DNA of 64,000 bases from the NCBI GenBank assembly GCA_032164245.1, contig JAVMKO010000170.1, forward strand, positions 109,397 to 173,396, written 5' to 3'. A program made the position numbers and the translations under genes. Numbering within the stretch: position 1 is the first letter of the stretch; each line of letters starts with the position of its first letter. The notes under the pieces were generated by a model. That model saw nothing but the letters and a program-made list of their open reading frames with translations, made no database searches and was not told the origin of the DNA. Origin of the DNA: Sternotherus odoratus. Taxonomy: Eukaryota; Chordata; Testudines; Kinosternidae. Below, piece after piece: positions 30,957 through 41,808 of this stretch.

Positions 30957-31903
30957 TTTTGTGTAGGTCTTGGGGCACCTGGTTTTGGCTGCTGTCAGAA
31001 GACAAGGTTCAGTTTCTCTCATGGTTTAAATTACACTCACAAGCACTGAAAATGGTGTTAAGAGCAGGTAGGTCAGTGGTCCAGTCTCCTGACAGATGAC
31101 CCCTCCCTCTCGGACATGGGCAGAAAGGGGCAGGTCTGAGCTTTGCCACCAAATGGCTCATTGTGGCTGCCAGAATCTGCAGATGGCTCATTTAGCTACA
31201 CCCAGGGTTGAGTCCTGCTCTGTGCACTGTGTGGGAGAATGAAAATCATAAATCACCCTTTGAAATAACAAATGCAGCAGGATGTGTTATTGTCCCTGCC
31301 CCAAAGCAAACAGACCCATGGAGAACTGCCAGTGAGTCCAGGGTAATACTTCACTGGGGTTTTACCATTTCCACTTGATAAACTCCCTCCCAACCATGTG
31401 GGGTCCCACAGCCCAGTGCTGAGTCTGAGCTGAGATGTCTATGCTGCAAATTTTTCATCCAACCGCCCAAGACCTGGGAGCCTGAGCTGGCATGGAACAG
31501 CCCTGGGTGTTTCACTGCAGAGTGGACACAGCCTAGCATTATGTCTACACTTCCATTAACCACCCAAGTCACTATTCTCAAACCCCGGGGCAGCTGATTC
31601 AGGCTTGTGGTTCTTGTGGTGCAGGGTTAAACCCAAAGTCCTCTCTCTTAGGCTGGGTTGGTGCTTTTAGCGTAAAGGAAACCCAGCCTTGGGCTATAAC
31701 TGCCCTGCTCTACGCAATGTGTCCTGAACTGATCCTCTCAGAAGTGTCCAACAAAGGCAGCATCGTTACAGCTGCACAAAGCACTTGGCCTGTTTCATGG
31801 CTCGTCAGGGAAGTGCGGCCATGTTGCCCGAGCCTGAGTCATGTCCACAGCCTGGACCACATGAGCTGACAGCTGAGAGCTCCCACGAGGATCATGACTT
31901 TGA
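30957..31903. other. Duplicated spacer (related to 40060-40520)
   Basis: 31,140-31,600 is a direct paralogue of 40,080-40,520 (shared GTGTTATTGTCCCTGCCCCA and CAGACCCATGGAGA). Both lie beside tRNA-Thr-like genes, so the flank travelled with them. No gene seen. Confidence 0.6.
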
Positions 31904-31977
31904 TGGGAGCCCTGGGGGAACATAAACCCCCCTTTCAATTAACAGCTGAACTCACTGACCCACCATATCACAGAGAC
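31904..31977 (-). pseudogene. tRNA-Asn(GTT) pseudogene
   Basis: On the minus strand GTCTCTGTG starts the body and TTCAGCTGTTAATTGAA carries a pairing anticodon arm with GTT. The D-arm and the T-arm (GGGGGGTTTATGTTCCCCC region) have lost the conserved loop bases. Its flanks match the 4113 tRNA-Asn flanks in inverse orientation. Confidence 0.75.
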
Positions 31978-32534
31978 ACCCACCAGCAGCTGGTATCCAG
32001 GGCCTCTGCCCAGCATCCTGCACCACTTCCTGCCAGTGCCAGAGCTCACAGGGCACTAGCTTGGCATGGATTGTACATGGCACCCGTAACACATTCGACA
32101 AGGCACCTCTGGGAGCTACACCCCTAATCTCCACTCTACCCGGCAAGTGCCTTGGCCAGCTTAGCCACGGTGCTGCTGTCTGGGATTTTTCTCCTCACTG
32201 CTCCATTCTTCATCACTGACCATCAAAAGGAAGGTGACAGGAGAGGAACTCGCCATTTCCTGCAAGCCCAGCAGAGATTGGCTGTCAGGATCTCTGTGCG
32301 TAGACATCCCCGGCCAATCACAAGGACGTGTGGCGCTGGGACTCCCGCCTTCTCACTGCCAGTCCCAGTAGCCTGTTCATCAAGTCCAGGCTGGGGATTT
32401 GATTCTTTCTAATGTTCCTCTTCAAAGAAGCCTTTTCCTTCGCCAGTGAGAACTTGGATTGTCAAGGGAGGGTTCTTCTGTTTCTGAGAAAGACACAGGA
32501 AAATGAGAGGAGAGCAGACAAAATCCTGAGAACA

Positions 32535-32608
32535 AGACACCACTGGGAGTTGAACCCAGGATTTCCTGTTTATAAGGCAGGTGCTTTAGCCTGCTAATCC
32601 ATGGTCCC
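32535..32608 (-). pseudogene. tRNA-Thr-type sequence with TAT anticodon, probably pseudogene
   Basis: The minus-strand body is that of tRNA-Thr (compare 30,883), but the anticodon loop is CTTATAA, giving TAT (Ile) instead of TGT. One anticodon-stem pair (C31-A39) and one acceptor pair (G3-G70) are mismatched. The T-arm is intact. ThrRS depends on the anticodon, so charging with Thr is unlikely. Confidence 0.75.
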
Positions 32609-32639
32609 TTCCACTGAAGGACATTTAAAACTGTCCCAT

Positions 32640-33013
32640 TTGAGCTCTGACCCCAACAACCGACCAGCAGCCCCTAACCTCAACCTGGGTCTGCCCCAGC
32701 TGGTCACTCCTCACAAGTTGACCTGACTCCTGTTCCAGCCCCAGATTCACCCCCTAATCATCCACTGCCCCTCAGAGCCACAGCTGTGGAGGGGCTGGCG
32801 GAGGGAGCTGTGACTCTAGGATGGGTTCTTCTCTGCAGATGGCTGCAGAAACGGGGTGCTCAGCTCTGTCAGGGATCTGCTCAGGTGCCTCACTGATGAG
32901 GGATGCAGATTTTTCTGTAAGGTGAATTAAAAGGGTATTTGGCTTCCAGGGTGATGGAAGGAATGTGCAATTATGAGAGGGACTAGACATCGCTCCTGCT
33001 TCTGTTTTTAAGG
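32640..33013 (+). repeat. Duplicated 5' flank of tRNA-Arg (direct copy at 44995-45371)
   Basis: Shared from AACAACCGACCAGCAGCCCC through GGAGGGGCTGGCGGAGGGAG to the tRNA start, with substitutions. It marks a direct segmental duplication with the tRNA-Arg gene. Confidence 0.85.
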
Positions 33014-33086
33014 GCCCCAGTGGCCTAATGGATAAGGCATTGGCTTTCTAAACCAGAGATTGTGGGTTCAAGTCCCATTTGGGGTG
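33014..33086 (+). tRNA. tRNA-Arg(TCT) derived from an Arg(CCT) body
   Basis: 73 nt, body as in vertebrate tRNA-Arg(CCU). The anticodon loop TTTCTAA gives TCT. The anticodon stem has one mismatch (C31-A39). T-stem and acceptor stem pair with wobbles. Its duplicate at 45,372 has loop TTCCTAA (CCT). The first anticodon base therefore changed in one copy, keeping arginine identity but shifting from AGG to AGA decoding. Function uncertain because of the stem mismatch; no clear terminator. Confidence 0.8.
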
Positions 33087-33334
33087 AAACATTATGGACT
33101 GTGAGAAAGCCTTGGTTGAACATAAAATATGGGTTTTTGGGAACAGTCCCCCAGAAATGGATCTTCCACTTGACAAATGTCTTTGAAACACATCAACAGC
33201 AAACACTTCACAGTGGAGTTTATGAGATAATAGAGGGATGAGGAGGGTTTACTCTGAGACCCCCGTGGGAAAACAGACTGAAAGAACAAGGCTGGTGGGA
33301 GGTTGAGCAGATGGAAGATCTACTTCCCCTAGTG

Positions 33335-33610
33335 CAGCGGTTCTCAACCTTGTGAGAATTGTGACCCTTTTTTCAGTAACAGCTTCTCTGCACGACCCTT
33401 GATTATTTCCGTGGCTTTTCAATGGACATTCCGATCGCTCCCGACTCTCTGCCGAAGTGATTGCTTCCGCTTTCACAAGCACTTCGGCGGAGAATTGGGA
33501 GAGTGGGTATGTCTGCCAAAAAGCTGCCGAATTCGGAAACCCCTCATGACCCCTGGGGAAGTGCTCGGAGACCCCCAAAGGGGTCGTGACCCACAGGTTG
33601 AGAACTGCTG
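33335..33610. mobile_element. SPIN-like nonautonomous hAT element
   Basis: Ends CAGCGGTTCTCAACCTTGTG and CCACAGGTTGAGAACTGCTG, with GGGGTCGTGACC internally. Flanked by CCCTAGTG (33,327-33,334) and CCCCAGTG (33,611-33,618), a 7/8 target duplication. The terminal sequence strongly resembles the SPIN/OposCharlie group known for horizontal transfer among tetrapods; assignment to SPIN is by memory of the end sequence. Confidence 0.85.
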
Positions 33611-34835
33611 CCCCAGTGGGTGGGATTCTGGGGGAAGAGGCTGAGTGGGGGCAGGATATTGGGACAGAGGGCAGGTGGAGGCCTGGTCTGAGCACCAGAG
33701 GCTCCTCAGGAGCTCTGTGCCATGGAGCTGCAAAGGGAGGTGTATCACATTCAGTGTTTCTTGCCTGGCTTGGGGAGGCTCGGCCTCCTGGAACCCCATA
33801 TGGCCCACACTCACTGTCACTGGTAAATAGGGTCAGAGAAGACTCTGGGAGCCTGGGGTGTGAAATCACTGGATGAAACGGGCAGCCTGTGCCCAGCCCC
33901 TCTGCACCCAGGGGAGGGGCTCAGGGAGTAAATCCTCAGAAATCTCACCCCTGGGTTTGGAATGGCAGGTCCAGCAAACAAGTCCCTCTCTGGGTGTGAA
34001 GGGCAGGAGGGGGAGGGTCCCCGGGGATGTCAGTGTGGGGAGGAGGGGCTGTGAGGGGGAGAGTCCATAGGTGTGTCAGTGTGTGTGGGGAGGGGCTGTG
34101 AGAAGAGTCCCCTGACACGGGAGTTCAACTTCATCCTCCGCCCAGGTGGTTTTGGGGGCCCAACATGGAGCTGCTGTCCCTGCAGTGTCCCTGGGAGTCA
34201 CAAAGGGGTGATGTGAGGTTATGAGCCCCCAGAACAGCCTTGTGGGCACTCAGCCCTGTGGGGAATTCACTATCTGTGGAGAAGCCCATCTAGGAATGAG
34301 AATTCTCAGCTGCATTACAGCAACATCATGGAGAAGAAAGAGTTAATGCTTTAGACCAGTCTGGGGGTGCTGGGGGTGAAGGAGGGGACCCAGCTGTCAG
34401 TCTGCAGAACAGCCAACCCCAAACATTCTAAAACCCTGAGTTAGGCTCCCCCAAAATCATGAACTGGGCTTCAAAATCAGGAGATTCTGTAATAGTAGAT
34501 TTGGGGATCTGTTTATTTGCCTTCTGTTTGATGAGCCTTTAGGGTGCACTTGGGTCACATTTTGAATCTTTCTCCACAGCCACACAGGACAGGAGAACTG
34601 CCCTGGCTCTCTGCTCAGCAGCAAAAAAGTCAATTCCCCCCCCCCTTGATGCATCAGCCTGGAGCTCAGGACAGTGGTGGGGGTTTCTCCTTTCACTCCT
34701 GCTGGGGAGTGTGGGGATCCCAGGGGCATTTCTAGAAGACAACAGAAAGCTCCAGGTCAGATGACATTTTAATTTACAGTTGTTTATAATGTGATATAAT
34801 CCTTCAATCCTAGTGTCACCAGCGATAACGTGGCT
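33611..34835. other. Stretch without recognised genes
   Basis: Contains G-rich runs with two imperfect units of GTGTCAGTGTGGGGAGGGG (34,025-34,095). No gene or element that I can identify. Confidence 0.4.
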
Positions 34836-35130
34836 TAATTAAATCATCCCAGCCAGGGCTTTGTGAATTGAGGCCTTAAAAACCTGCAAGGATGGAGATT
34901 TCACCACCTCCCTAGGGAACCCATTCTAGTGCTTCATTGCCCTCCTAGTGACATAGTGTTTCCTAATATCCAATCTAGACCTCCCACACTGCAACTTGAG
35001 ACCATTGCTTCTTGTTGTGTCATCCACCACCACTGAGAACAGCTGAGCTCCAGCCTCTTTGCAACTTACCCTTGTGTAGTTGAAGGCTGCTATCAAATCC
35101 CCCCCAAACTGACATTCTAGACGAGCTTTG
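34836..35130 (+). mobile_element. CR1-type LINE 3' fragment
   Basis: Sequence such as GTGTTTCCTAATATCCAATC, TAGACCTCCC-ACTGCAACTT and GAGACCATTGCTTCTTGTT is characteristic of the CR1 3' region in sauropsids. It is non-coding and truncated at both ends. Confidence 0.8.
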
Positions 35131-35787
35131 AACACTCAACCCCAGCATCACTGTATTATAAGTACTGTGTGCAAATCCTTTACACCAGTGGAGACCATGC
35201 TGACAAAACCTTGATCGATACTTTTGGACCTTGACAAAAATAATGGTTTCCCCCTTAAGACTGGTGGTGTGTTCTATTCCTTATGTCCTGGTCCCTCGTG
35301 GCCATTTTCTTTCCCTACTTTTGGTGAAAAACTTTTGTACTTTGTGTAGAAACTTTATTTCCCCAGGAGAGATCCAGGAGTGGGGGCTGCCTGCATGTAC
35401 CCAGCACCCACTAGATTAGAAGGTGACCAACAAATACCCTTAAGATGAAGCAGCCGTCCCTGTCAAAAAAATCATCTTCACTTGAGTGACAGCCTGAATC
35501 GTTCCTTATCCGGGCCAAGCCCCGGGATTGGAATCAGCAGCAGCAGCGAAAACATCTGTATGTAGCAGGAACCACACAAAATGTGCTTTCAAAGGAGCTG
35601 TCTCCTTCCTTCAGGAGTTAAAATCGTCAGTAAAATTTGGGCTGTAGAGCCCATGGCCCCAACTCTTAGTCTCTCTGGGAACCTGTCTCTGCTCCCAGCT
35701 GACAAGCTTCCAGACAGCTCTTTAGTGCTGTAGCAGTGAGTCATTTTTCAGGCATAAGTGGCACATAGGAGAGGTATTTTGTCAGAT
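35131..35787. other. Spacer, no gene
   Basis: No recognisable gene or repeat in this stretch. Confidence 0.35.
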
Positions 35788-35859
35788 GCATTGGTGGTAT
35801 AGTGGTGAGCATAGCTGCTTTCCAAGCAGTTGACCTGGGTTCGATTCCCAGCCAATGCA
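35788..35859 (+). tRNA. tRNA-Gly(TCC)
   Basis: 72 nt; acceptor stem GCATTGG/CCAATGC perfect; anticodon TCC in GCTGC-TTTCCAA-GCAGT; T-arm CTGGG-TTCGATT-CCCAG perfect. Nearly identical to vertebrate tRNA-Gly(UCC), differing only by compensated changes. One of the best-preserved tRNA genes here. Confidence 0.95.
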
Positions 35860-36146
35860 ATGAGGGGAAGTTTCCCTGACCAATGATTGGTTCAATTGTG
35901 GTTATGTTGTATCAGCTTATCAATGACAAATGAGAATGAATGTTCTGAATCCTAGCAGGTCATTCAATGCCCAGCACAGGCAAAAATGGGGGGACTGTAC
36001 AGTGAGCTGTTGGAATTATCCTCTAGTTATGGTGTTCAGTTAATTTTTAAAAATTTTTCCTTTATTTCCCTCTCTCTTTAAGACTCAGAGCCTTTAAGGT
36101 GAGAAGGGACCAGGGTGATCATCTAATCCAACCTCCTGCACCTTAC

Positions 36147-36760
36147 CAGGGCCGGCGACAGGGGGGTACTACGGGTACAGATGTACCGGGCCCCCCGACT
36201 TTAGGGGGGCCCTGGTACACAGCTGTACCCATTGTCATCCCCCCTTGTCGCCGTGTCTGGAGAGCGGGGAAGGGGCGGGGAGGCGGCGCGGCTCTCCCCC
36301 GGACGAGCACGCCTGGCCCCGGCAGGAGCAGTGAGACCGGCCGGTGGCAGCAGCGCAGTCCGGGGGAGGGGGAGAACAGCAAGGGCGGCTCACGCCGCTC
36401 CCGGGCTCTCGCTCCCACTGCCGCCAGCTGTCAGCTGGGGGAGAGCGCCGGTTGGGCTGGGGGGGGAGCACCAGTTGGGCTGGGGGGGAGCACCGGTTGG
36501 GCTGGGGGTGGAGGGAGGCTGGCTGGGCTTCCTCCCCCAGCCGCTCTCGGTTGGGCTGGGGGGGGCGGCTGGGCTGGGGGGCCCCCAGCTGCTGTTGGCT
36601 GGGCTGGGGGGCCCCCAGCTGCTGTTGGCTGGGCTGGGGGGGCTGGCTGGGCTGGGGGGTCCCCCAGCTGCTGTCGGCTGGGCTGGGGGGGGCCCGGCTG
36701 GGCTGGGGGACCCCCAAACTATCAGAGTAGGGGGCCCCCAAATTTCTGTCAATGGCCCTG
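36147..36760. mobile_element. Nonautonomous hAT element nested in CR1
   Basis: Ends CAGGGCCGGCGACAGG and TCTGTCAATGGCCCTG, flanked by perfect 8-bp duplications CACCTTAC (36,139-36,146; 36,761-36,768). The interior has a tandem array of GGTTGGGCTGGGGGG-type units (36,440-36,710). Its ORFs are repeat by-products. Confidence 0.92.
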
Positions 36761-36883
36761 CACCTTACAGGCCAACAGCCCCCACCCATTCCTGGAATAG
36801 ATCCCCTAATATCTGCTTGAGTTACTGGTGTCCGCAAATCATGGTTTAAAGATGTCAAGTTGCAGAGAATCCACCATTTACAG

Positions 36884-37095
36884 CAGGGTGTGTAAACTTT
36901 CCCCCCCACAGCCCCTTTCCACGGAGGGAAAAGTCTGGCAGCCCCTGGGACAGATACGTTTGGCGAAATGCCGGCGCAAAAACCGGAACCAAAATACCCC
37001 ACCCAGAAGTTTGGTGGAATCCCGGGAGGTCTCAGGGGTGGTGCCGGGGTCTCGCACACCCCAGTTTGATGTGCACCCCAGTTTGATGACCACTG
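36884..37095. mobile_element. Second small hAT-like element nested in CR1
   Basis: Runs CAGGGTGTGTAAACTTTC…CCAGTTTGATGACCACTG, flanked by ATTTACAG (36,876-36,883) and ATTTACAC (37,096-37,103), a 7/8 match. Terminal repeats align only with gaps. Confidence 0.6.
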
Positions 37096-37410
37096 ATTTA
37101 CACTACTTTAAACCTGCAAGTGACCCATGCGCCATGATGCACAGGAAGGTGAAAAAATCCCCAGGGTCTCTGCCAGTCTAACCCTGGGGAAAACTCCTTC
37201 CCAACCCCAAGTGTGGTGATCAGTTCGACCCTCAGCATGGGGACAAGATGCACCAGGAAGACAATTCTCTGCTTTAACTCTGAGCAAGAAGCTCTAAGTG
37301 GCCAGGCTCCATCTCTCTCTGCCAGGTCCAGCATTGCTCCCTTGGGGATCAAATTCACATTGCTGGGCTTAGCAGGCCCATGCTTTAACCAGTGAGCTAT
37401 CCCGCTCTCC

Positions 37411-38073
37411 AGAATGTGGGGCAGGCCTCCTAGGAGGGGCACAGAGGCATATTCAGGGGGGCACCTCAGCCCCCAAGAAGGGCAGGGAAGGAGCACCACT
37501 CAGCCCCACTCTGTCCCCAACTCTTCCCCAATCCAGCCCGCAATCTGACCCCCTTACACCTGTTCACGCCCCTCTCCCCAGGAAGCCACCACCCCATTCC
37601 TACCCCTAGTTCTTGACCGTGGTTTCAGAGGGGCTGCAGACATGGAGAAGAGGCACAATGTGAAAAGTTTGGGGACCACTAAATGAGGGTGATATCCTCA
37701 ATCCCTTCTCTACAGTCCAATAAAAGGTATCCCTCCCCCACTGGGGCCCTCCACCAGGACAGACTAGGGATGTTCTGCTGCCCTTCACTCAGGCAGGAAG
37801 GATAATAACATTTCATTGCACTCATGTGATTTGCAACCAACACCAGCCAAAACTGGACATTTTGGCAAAGTGGCCCCCCATGCTCCATACCTAGGCAAAA
37901 CAGGCATCTCTGTGCAAACACGGTCTTTTCCCAAAGACTTTCCTCCAGCTCATCAGTAGATGTGAGGTGGGAGCTCATTAAGACCCTGATTAGACCTAGT
38001 ATTTACAAACTCCTTATTGTCCCTACCTCTTGTGGACTTAGATTTCTCCTTTTGACCCTAACTTCACAGCTCA
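37411..38073. other. Spacer, no gene
   Basis: No gene recognised; short ORFs lack domains. Confidence 0.35.
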
Positions 38074-38155
38074 GATGAGGTGGCCGAGTGGTTAAGGTGA
38101 TGGACTGCTAATCCATTGTGTTCTGCATGCATGGGTTCGAATCCCATCCTCATCG
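38074..38155 (+). tRNA. tRNA-Ser(GCT)
   Basis: 82 nt class II tRNA with acceptor stem GATGAGG/CCTCATC perfect, anticodon GCT in ATGGA-CTGCTAA-TCCAT, long variable arm and a perfect T-arm TGGG-TTCGAAT-CCCA. Matches vertebrate tRNA-Ser(GCU). No long T run directly follows. Confidence 0.95.
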
Positions 38156-38267
38156 GCTACATTTACTGTTCTAAACAACTGTCTTTCTATTTGGTACAAA
38201 AACAGACCAAACCATGATGCCTCCTGCAAACAGAAACCTTCTCCACTTCCTTTGCTTTAAATAAAAT

Positions 38268-38940
38268 ATGTCTGGAACCCTTCTATCCAGCAGACTTGGC
38301 AGCAAGGAGGGTTGGGTTCAATATCTAGGTGTCTGTTCCAATAACACAATGCAAAACTGGCTCAAACCCTCACCCAATGACCTGGGACAAATATATACCA
38401 ACCCCCATGTACCTCTAAGAGGCAATACTTCCCCTCTTGCTAGCTCGGAGTCTGAGTGTAGGGAAAGTCTTTTCATAAGAGAGAAACAATGTGGCCTTAT
38501 GTTGAGGAAACTCGACAAACAGGATTCATAACACAAATGATGAGCAAAAAACCCAACCCCAAGTAAATTGGGCCGTGTCTCTTCCTTTGGTTCACAAGTC
38601 CAGCAACCCAAAAGTAACGCAGAGTCCCAACAACCCCGAGGTCTCTGTCTCTGGTCCGTGCAGCCCCCAGAGTTCAAATGTTCATCTGCAGAGTTTTATT
38701 GCCCCCCCCCAGCCTGTGTGGAAATGGGGGAGGGTAAAGTATACCTTACTTACTGTGATGATGGACTGACCCCCTCTTCATGGGGTTCTGATGCAGCCTT
38801 CACCAGCAGCTGCTGCTCTCCACCTGCTGCTCCTCTCCAGTAGCCATCCTGGGAGATGAGTCTCTCTGCTAACTGCTCATTAATATATCTCCAGGCCTCC
38901 CTCCTATTTAACACAGGACACAGTTATTTTAGCTTATAGT
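38268..38940 (-). mobile_element. LTR-like sequence related to 46596-47050
   Basis: Shares ACCCTTCT-CAGCAGA, TTGGCAGCAA, AATGCAAACTGGCTC-like and GAGGCAATACTTCCCCTCTT with 46,600-46,770 in the same order. It looks like the same LTR family, truncated and more diverged. No coding sequence seen. Confidence 0.5.
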
Positions 38941-39159
38941 AGGGGAACAGTAACATCATTAACCACAAACACACTCTCCTCATGGTCCAGCCAGAAGGGA
39001 AATGAGCAGGAATTTTTCCTGTTCAGCCATGGACACACTTACACAATGGCACAGCAGCGAGTGTGTTGTGGAAGCTGATCTGAGGAAACAATTGGAAAGG
39101 ATCACTCAGTCGTTACAAATTACACAAGTAGAGTGTAATGACCAAGGGCTACAGAGCAA

Positions 39160-39241
39160 GTAGTTGTGGCCGAGTGGTTAAGGCGATGGACTAGAAATCC
39201 ATTGGGGTTTCCCTGCACAGGTTCGAATCCTGTCAACTACG
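39160..39241 (+). tRNA. tRNA-Ser(AGA)
   Basis: 82 nt class II tRNA; acceptor stem GTAGTTG/CAACTAC perfect; anticodon AGA in ATGGA-CTAGAAA-TCCAT; T-arm CAGG-TTCGAAT-CCTG. It is the intact member of three copies: 5172 (AAA anticodon) and 45,971 (fragment) are its duplicates. The 5' flank is shared with 4963-5171 and the 3' flank with 46,031-46,590. Confidence 0.95.
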
Positions 39242-40960
39242 AAGGAGCTTGTGGTTCTTTAGTTTCAGTTCCTGAGTATCCTTTGTGTCAAAGGGAGGTA
39301 TGTCTTGTGTCACTCTCAAGCTATGTCTACACTACAAAGTTATACCACCTTAGTTGAAATGCTTTAATTCAACCCTGTGCTCCTTGTGCCACTAGAGCCC
39401 ATCCACTCTAGCAGCTCTTGCATGGCCCCAGAGAGCAGTGCACTGTGGGTAGCTATTGCACTGTACAAATGGCTGCAGGGTACCCTGGGAAGGGTTTGCA
39501 ATGGCTCATTGGCGGGTACAGCATCACATGATGCAGGTTTTTCTATCCCATTGTTCCAAGGGCATCCTACTAGATTGCCAGCTGATTTTCAACTGAAGTA
39601 TGTGTTGGGGGGCAGAGTGTGTGTAACTGTGTGGGTGGGGAGACAATGTGTGCCTTGAAGAGAGAATGTGTTGACACAGAGTCTCTAAGTTCACACAGCT
39701 GCTGGAAACAACCAGTCCAGAGGCAGGGGGAGGGGGACAGCCCTGACATCAGCCCCCTGCTTCCCTCACTGGCTCAGCACAGCACATCAGTCTCTGAAAC
39801 ATACACACACATGCTGCTGTCTTTCTGGCTGTGTCGGGGCACTGGAATGGGGGGTGGGGGAGGGTTAGCAGGCCATGTCCCCAGCACTTTTTACTCCCCA
39901 TAATGATGAAAGATGGAGGGGGGACAAGGTGGCATCTTTGGGGGAAGAGGTGTTCTGGGGGTGTGTGGTCTGGGGGTAGGGCAGGGCCTCAGGCAGAAGG
40001 GGTGATGTGGTGTTGGGCCCGCAGGGAGTGGGGGGGTGCAATGAGTGAGGGGCTTGGGGAAAGGGGTGTCATAGGGGTTCCACAGTTCAAATGCCAGTGG
40101 CACAAAAGGCTCATTGTGGCTGTCAGAAGCTGTGGGCGGCTCTTTCATAGACCCTGAGGTCTGAGTCCAGCTTTGTGCACCGGGTTTGAAAATGAAAATC
40201 CTAAACCACCCTTTAAAATAGCAAGTGCCCCAGGACGTGTTATTGTCCCTGCCCCAAAGCAGACAGACCCATGGAGAGATGCCAGTGAGGACAGGGTAAT
40301 ACTCCACTGAACGTTCACCATTTCCACCTGCTAAACTCCCTCTCCACCTTGTGGACTCCTAGGGCAGGACATTGAGCCTGATACGAGAGGCCTGCACTGC
40401 AACTTTACAACCCTCTGAGCCTGAGTTAGCTGACCTGGGCCAGCCAGGGGTGTTTTATTGCAGTCTAGACATATGCCAATCTTATGTCTACACTGCCATG
40501 AACACGCCAAAGGCTCTTGTCTCAAAGCCAGGATCAGCTGATGCAGGCTTGTGCTGCAGGGCTATACAATTCTAGTGTAGAAGCTTGAGCTTAAACCCAG
40601 CCTCTGAGAGCCCATGAGGGGGGAGGGTCTCTGAGCCCAGGCTACAGCCTGAGCCCAAATGTCTACACTGCAATTTTTAGCCCCACAACCTGATCCAGGC
40701 CAGCCAGGCTACAGGCCTCTTATCCCAGTAGAGATGCACTCTAAGGGTCTGACTCCATCGCAATGTGAGCCCAGGGTTAGTAGAGTCACATCACCAGCCC
40801 CATGGTTTGTGAACTGAAGGGTTGAGTGTCTGCAATACCCAGTTCAGAAGTGTTTAAACCATAAGAGCAGCCATACTGGGCTGGATCCAAAGGTCCATCT
40901 AGCTCTGTATCTTGTCCTCTGACAGGCGCCAATACCAGGTGCCCCAAAAGCCAAACCACA
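39242..40960. other. Duplicated spacers, no gene
   Basis: 39,242-39,800 is paralogous to 46,031-46,590 (shared GAGAGCAGTGCACTGTGGGT). 40,080-40,520 is paralogous to 31,140-31,600. 40,420-40,760 contains dispersed GTCTACACTGC-type repeats. 40,858-40,935 is a CR1-associated stretch (GCCATACTGGGCTGGATCC). No genes. Confidence 0.6.
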
Positions 40961-41034
40961 AAACACCCCTGGGAATTGAACCCAGGCTCTGGTGTTTACA
41001 GAACAGGTGCTTTAACCTACTAAGCCATAGTGCC
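40961..41034 (-). pseudogene. tRNA-Thr(TGT) pseudogene
   Basis: The minus-strand body GGCACTATGGCTTAGTAGG belongs to tRNA-Thr with TGT in loop TCTGTAA. Two of five anticodon-stem pairs are lost (CCTGT opposite ACACC) and the acceptor stem has two terminal G-T pairs. Probably inactive. Confidence 0.75.
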
Positions 41035-41215
41035 TGCTACCAGGTTGCATGCTTACTGCCTGCTGGATTCTGCATGGTGCCTGCTGCCTGCTGAATTCTG
41101 CAAAGCAGAGGAGCAGGGGAAGTTTCACTCCCAGGCGTGTGTCTGATTCTTTGGTCAGGTCTACGCTACAAAATTAAGTCAATGTAACTGACCTATGTAT
41201 GGTACTGTCAGGGGA

Positions 41216-41804
41216 AAATTAATGGCACGTCTCTCCCCCTTACCGTACACTCCAGATAGTAGTGGCGGCAAGAAGCTCACAAGCTGTCAGAGACCATTGA
41301 AGAAACACACAAGTCAACTTTGATCAAAGGGGAAACTGAGGCAACCTCCTCTCGGTCCAGAAAGGGGGTTAGCAGCAGCTCCGTTTATTATCAGTATTAA
41401 GCAGCCTTTTATAGAGTATATTCAAAGGGGATGGGGAGTGGGTGGAGGGAGGGAAAAGCCTGACTTGAAGCATGTGCATTAGCAAACCCTTACATCACGC
41501 CTAGGTCAGGAGACCGTTACCTGATGCCAACAAGCTTATGAATAGGGGTCTATTCCTTAGCGAAAGCGTTACATACATATAATGCAATCCGGCGATATAA
41601 CACATTAGCTCATCTCATGAGGCTTACAGCCCGTGATTGTCGAGGCAAGGTCACATTCTTGGTATAGATAACAATACAGAAACAACTTGTTTGTCAGCAC
41701 GATTACTGAAATGCTTTGCCACTCTTGGGGGTTTAACTAAGTGATGGCTGGTGAGGAAGAATACATGGGGAGAAGGAGCAAGGGAAACTGAGTCTGCCCT
41801 AACA
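41216..41804 (-). mobile_element. Solo LTR of an endogenous retrovirus-like element
   Basis: The 589-bp unit runs TGTCAGGGG…CCCTAACA with matching inverted ends (TGTCAGGG against TGTTAGGG). It is flanked by identical tetramers GTAC (41,212-41,215; 41,805-41,808). TTTATTAT near 41,389 gives an AATAAA-type signal on the minus strand. No internal retroviral genes are present. The 4-bp duplication fits gammaretrovirus-like elements. Confidence 0.8.
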
Positions 41805-41808
41805 GTAC

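Larger units (their letters stand above)
36070..37410 (-). mobile_element. CR1-tailed element with tRNA-like head, split by two hAT insertions
   Basis: On the minus strand it starts with a tRNA-like head (GCGGGATAGCTCACTGGTTA, A-box; a B-box-like GTGAATTTGATCCCC). It continues through CR1-like sequence (AGGAGTTTTCCCCAGGGTTA; CACCTTCCTGTGCATCATGG) and ends GGTTGGATTAGATGATCACC with TTAAAGGCTCTGAGTCT. Cryptodiran turtles have tRNA-headed SINEs with CR1-related tails; whether head and tail are one unit here is inferred. Without the insertions it is about 510 bp. Confidence 0.7.

Noticed and set aside
36235..37059. 274-residue minus-strand ORF
   Set aside because: Lies across two hAT elements and a GGGCTGGGG tandem array; not a gene.
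37330..37410. tRNA-like sequence on the minus strand (A-box and B-box visible)
   Set aside because: Acceptor strands do not pair and it continues into CR1-type sequence, so it is a SINE-like head, not a tRNA gene.
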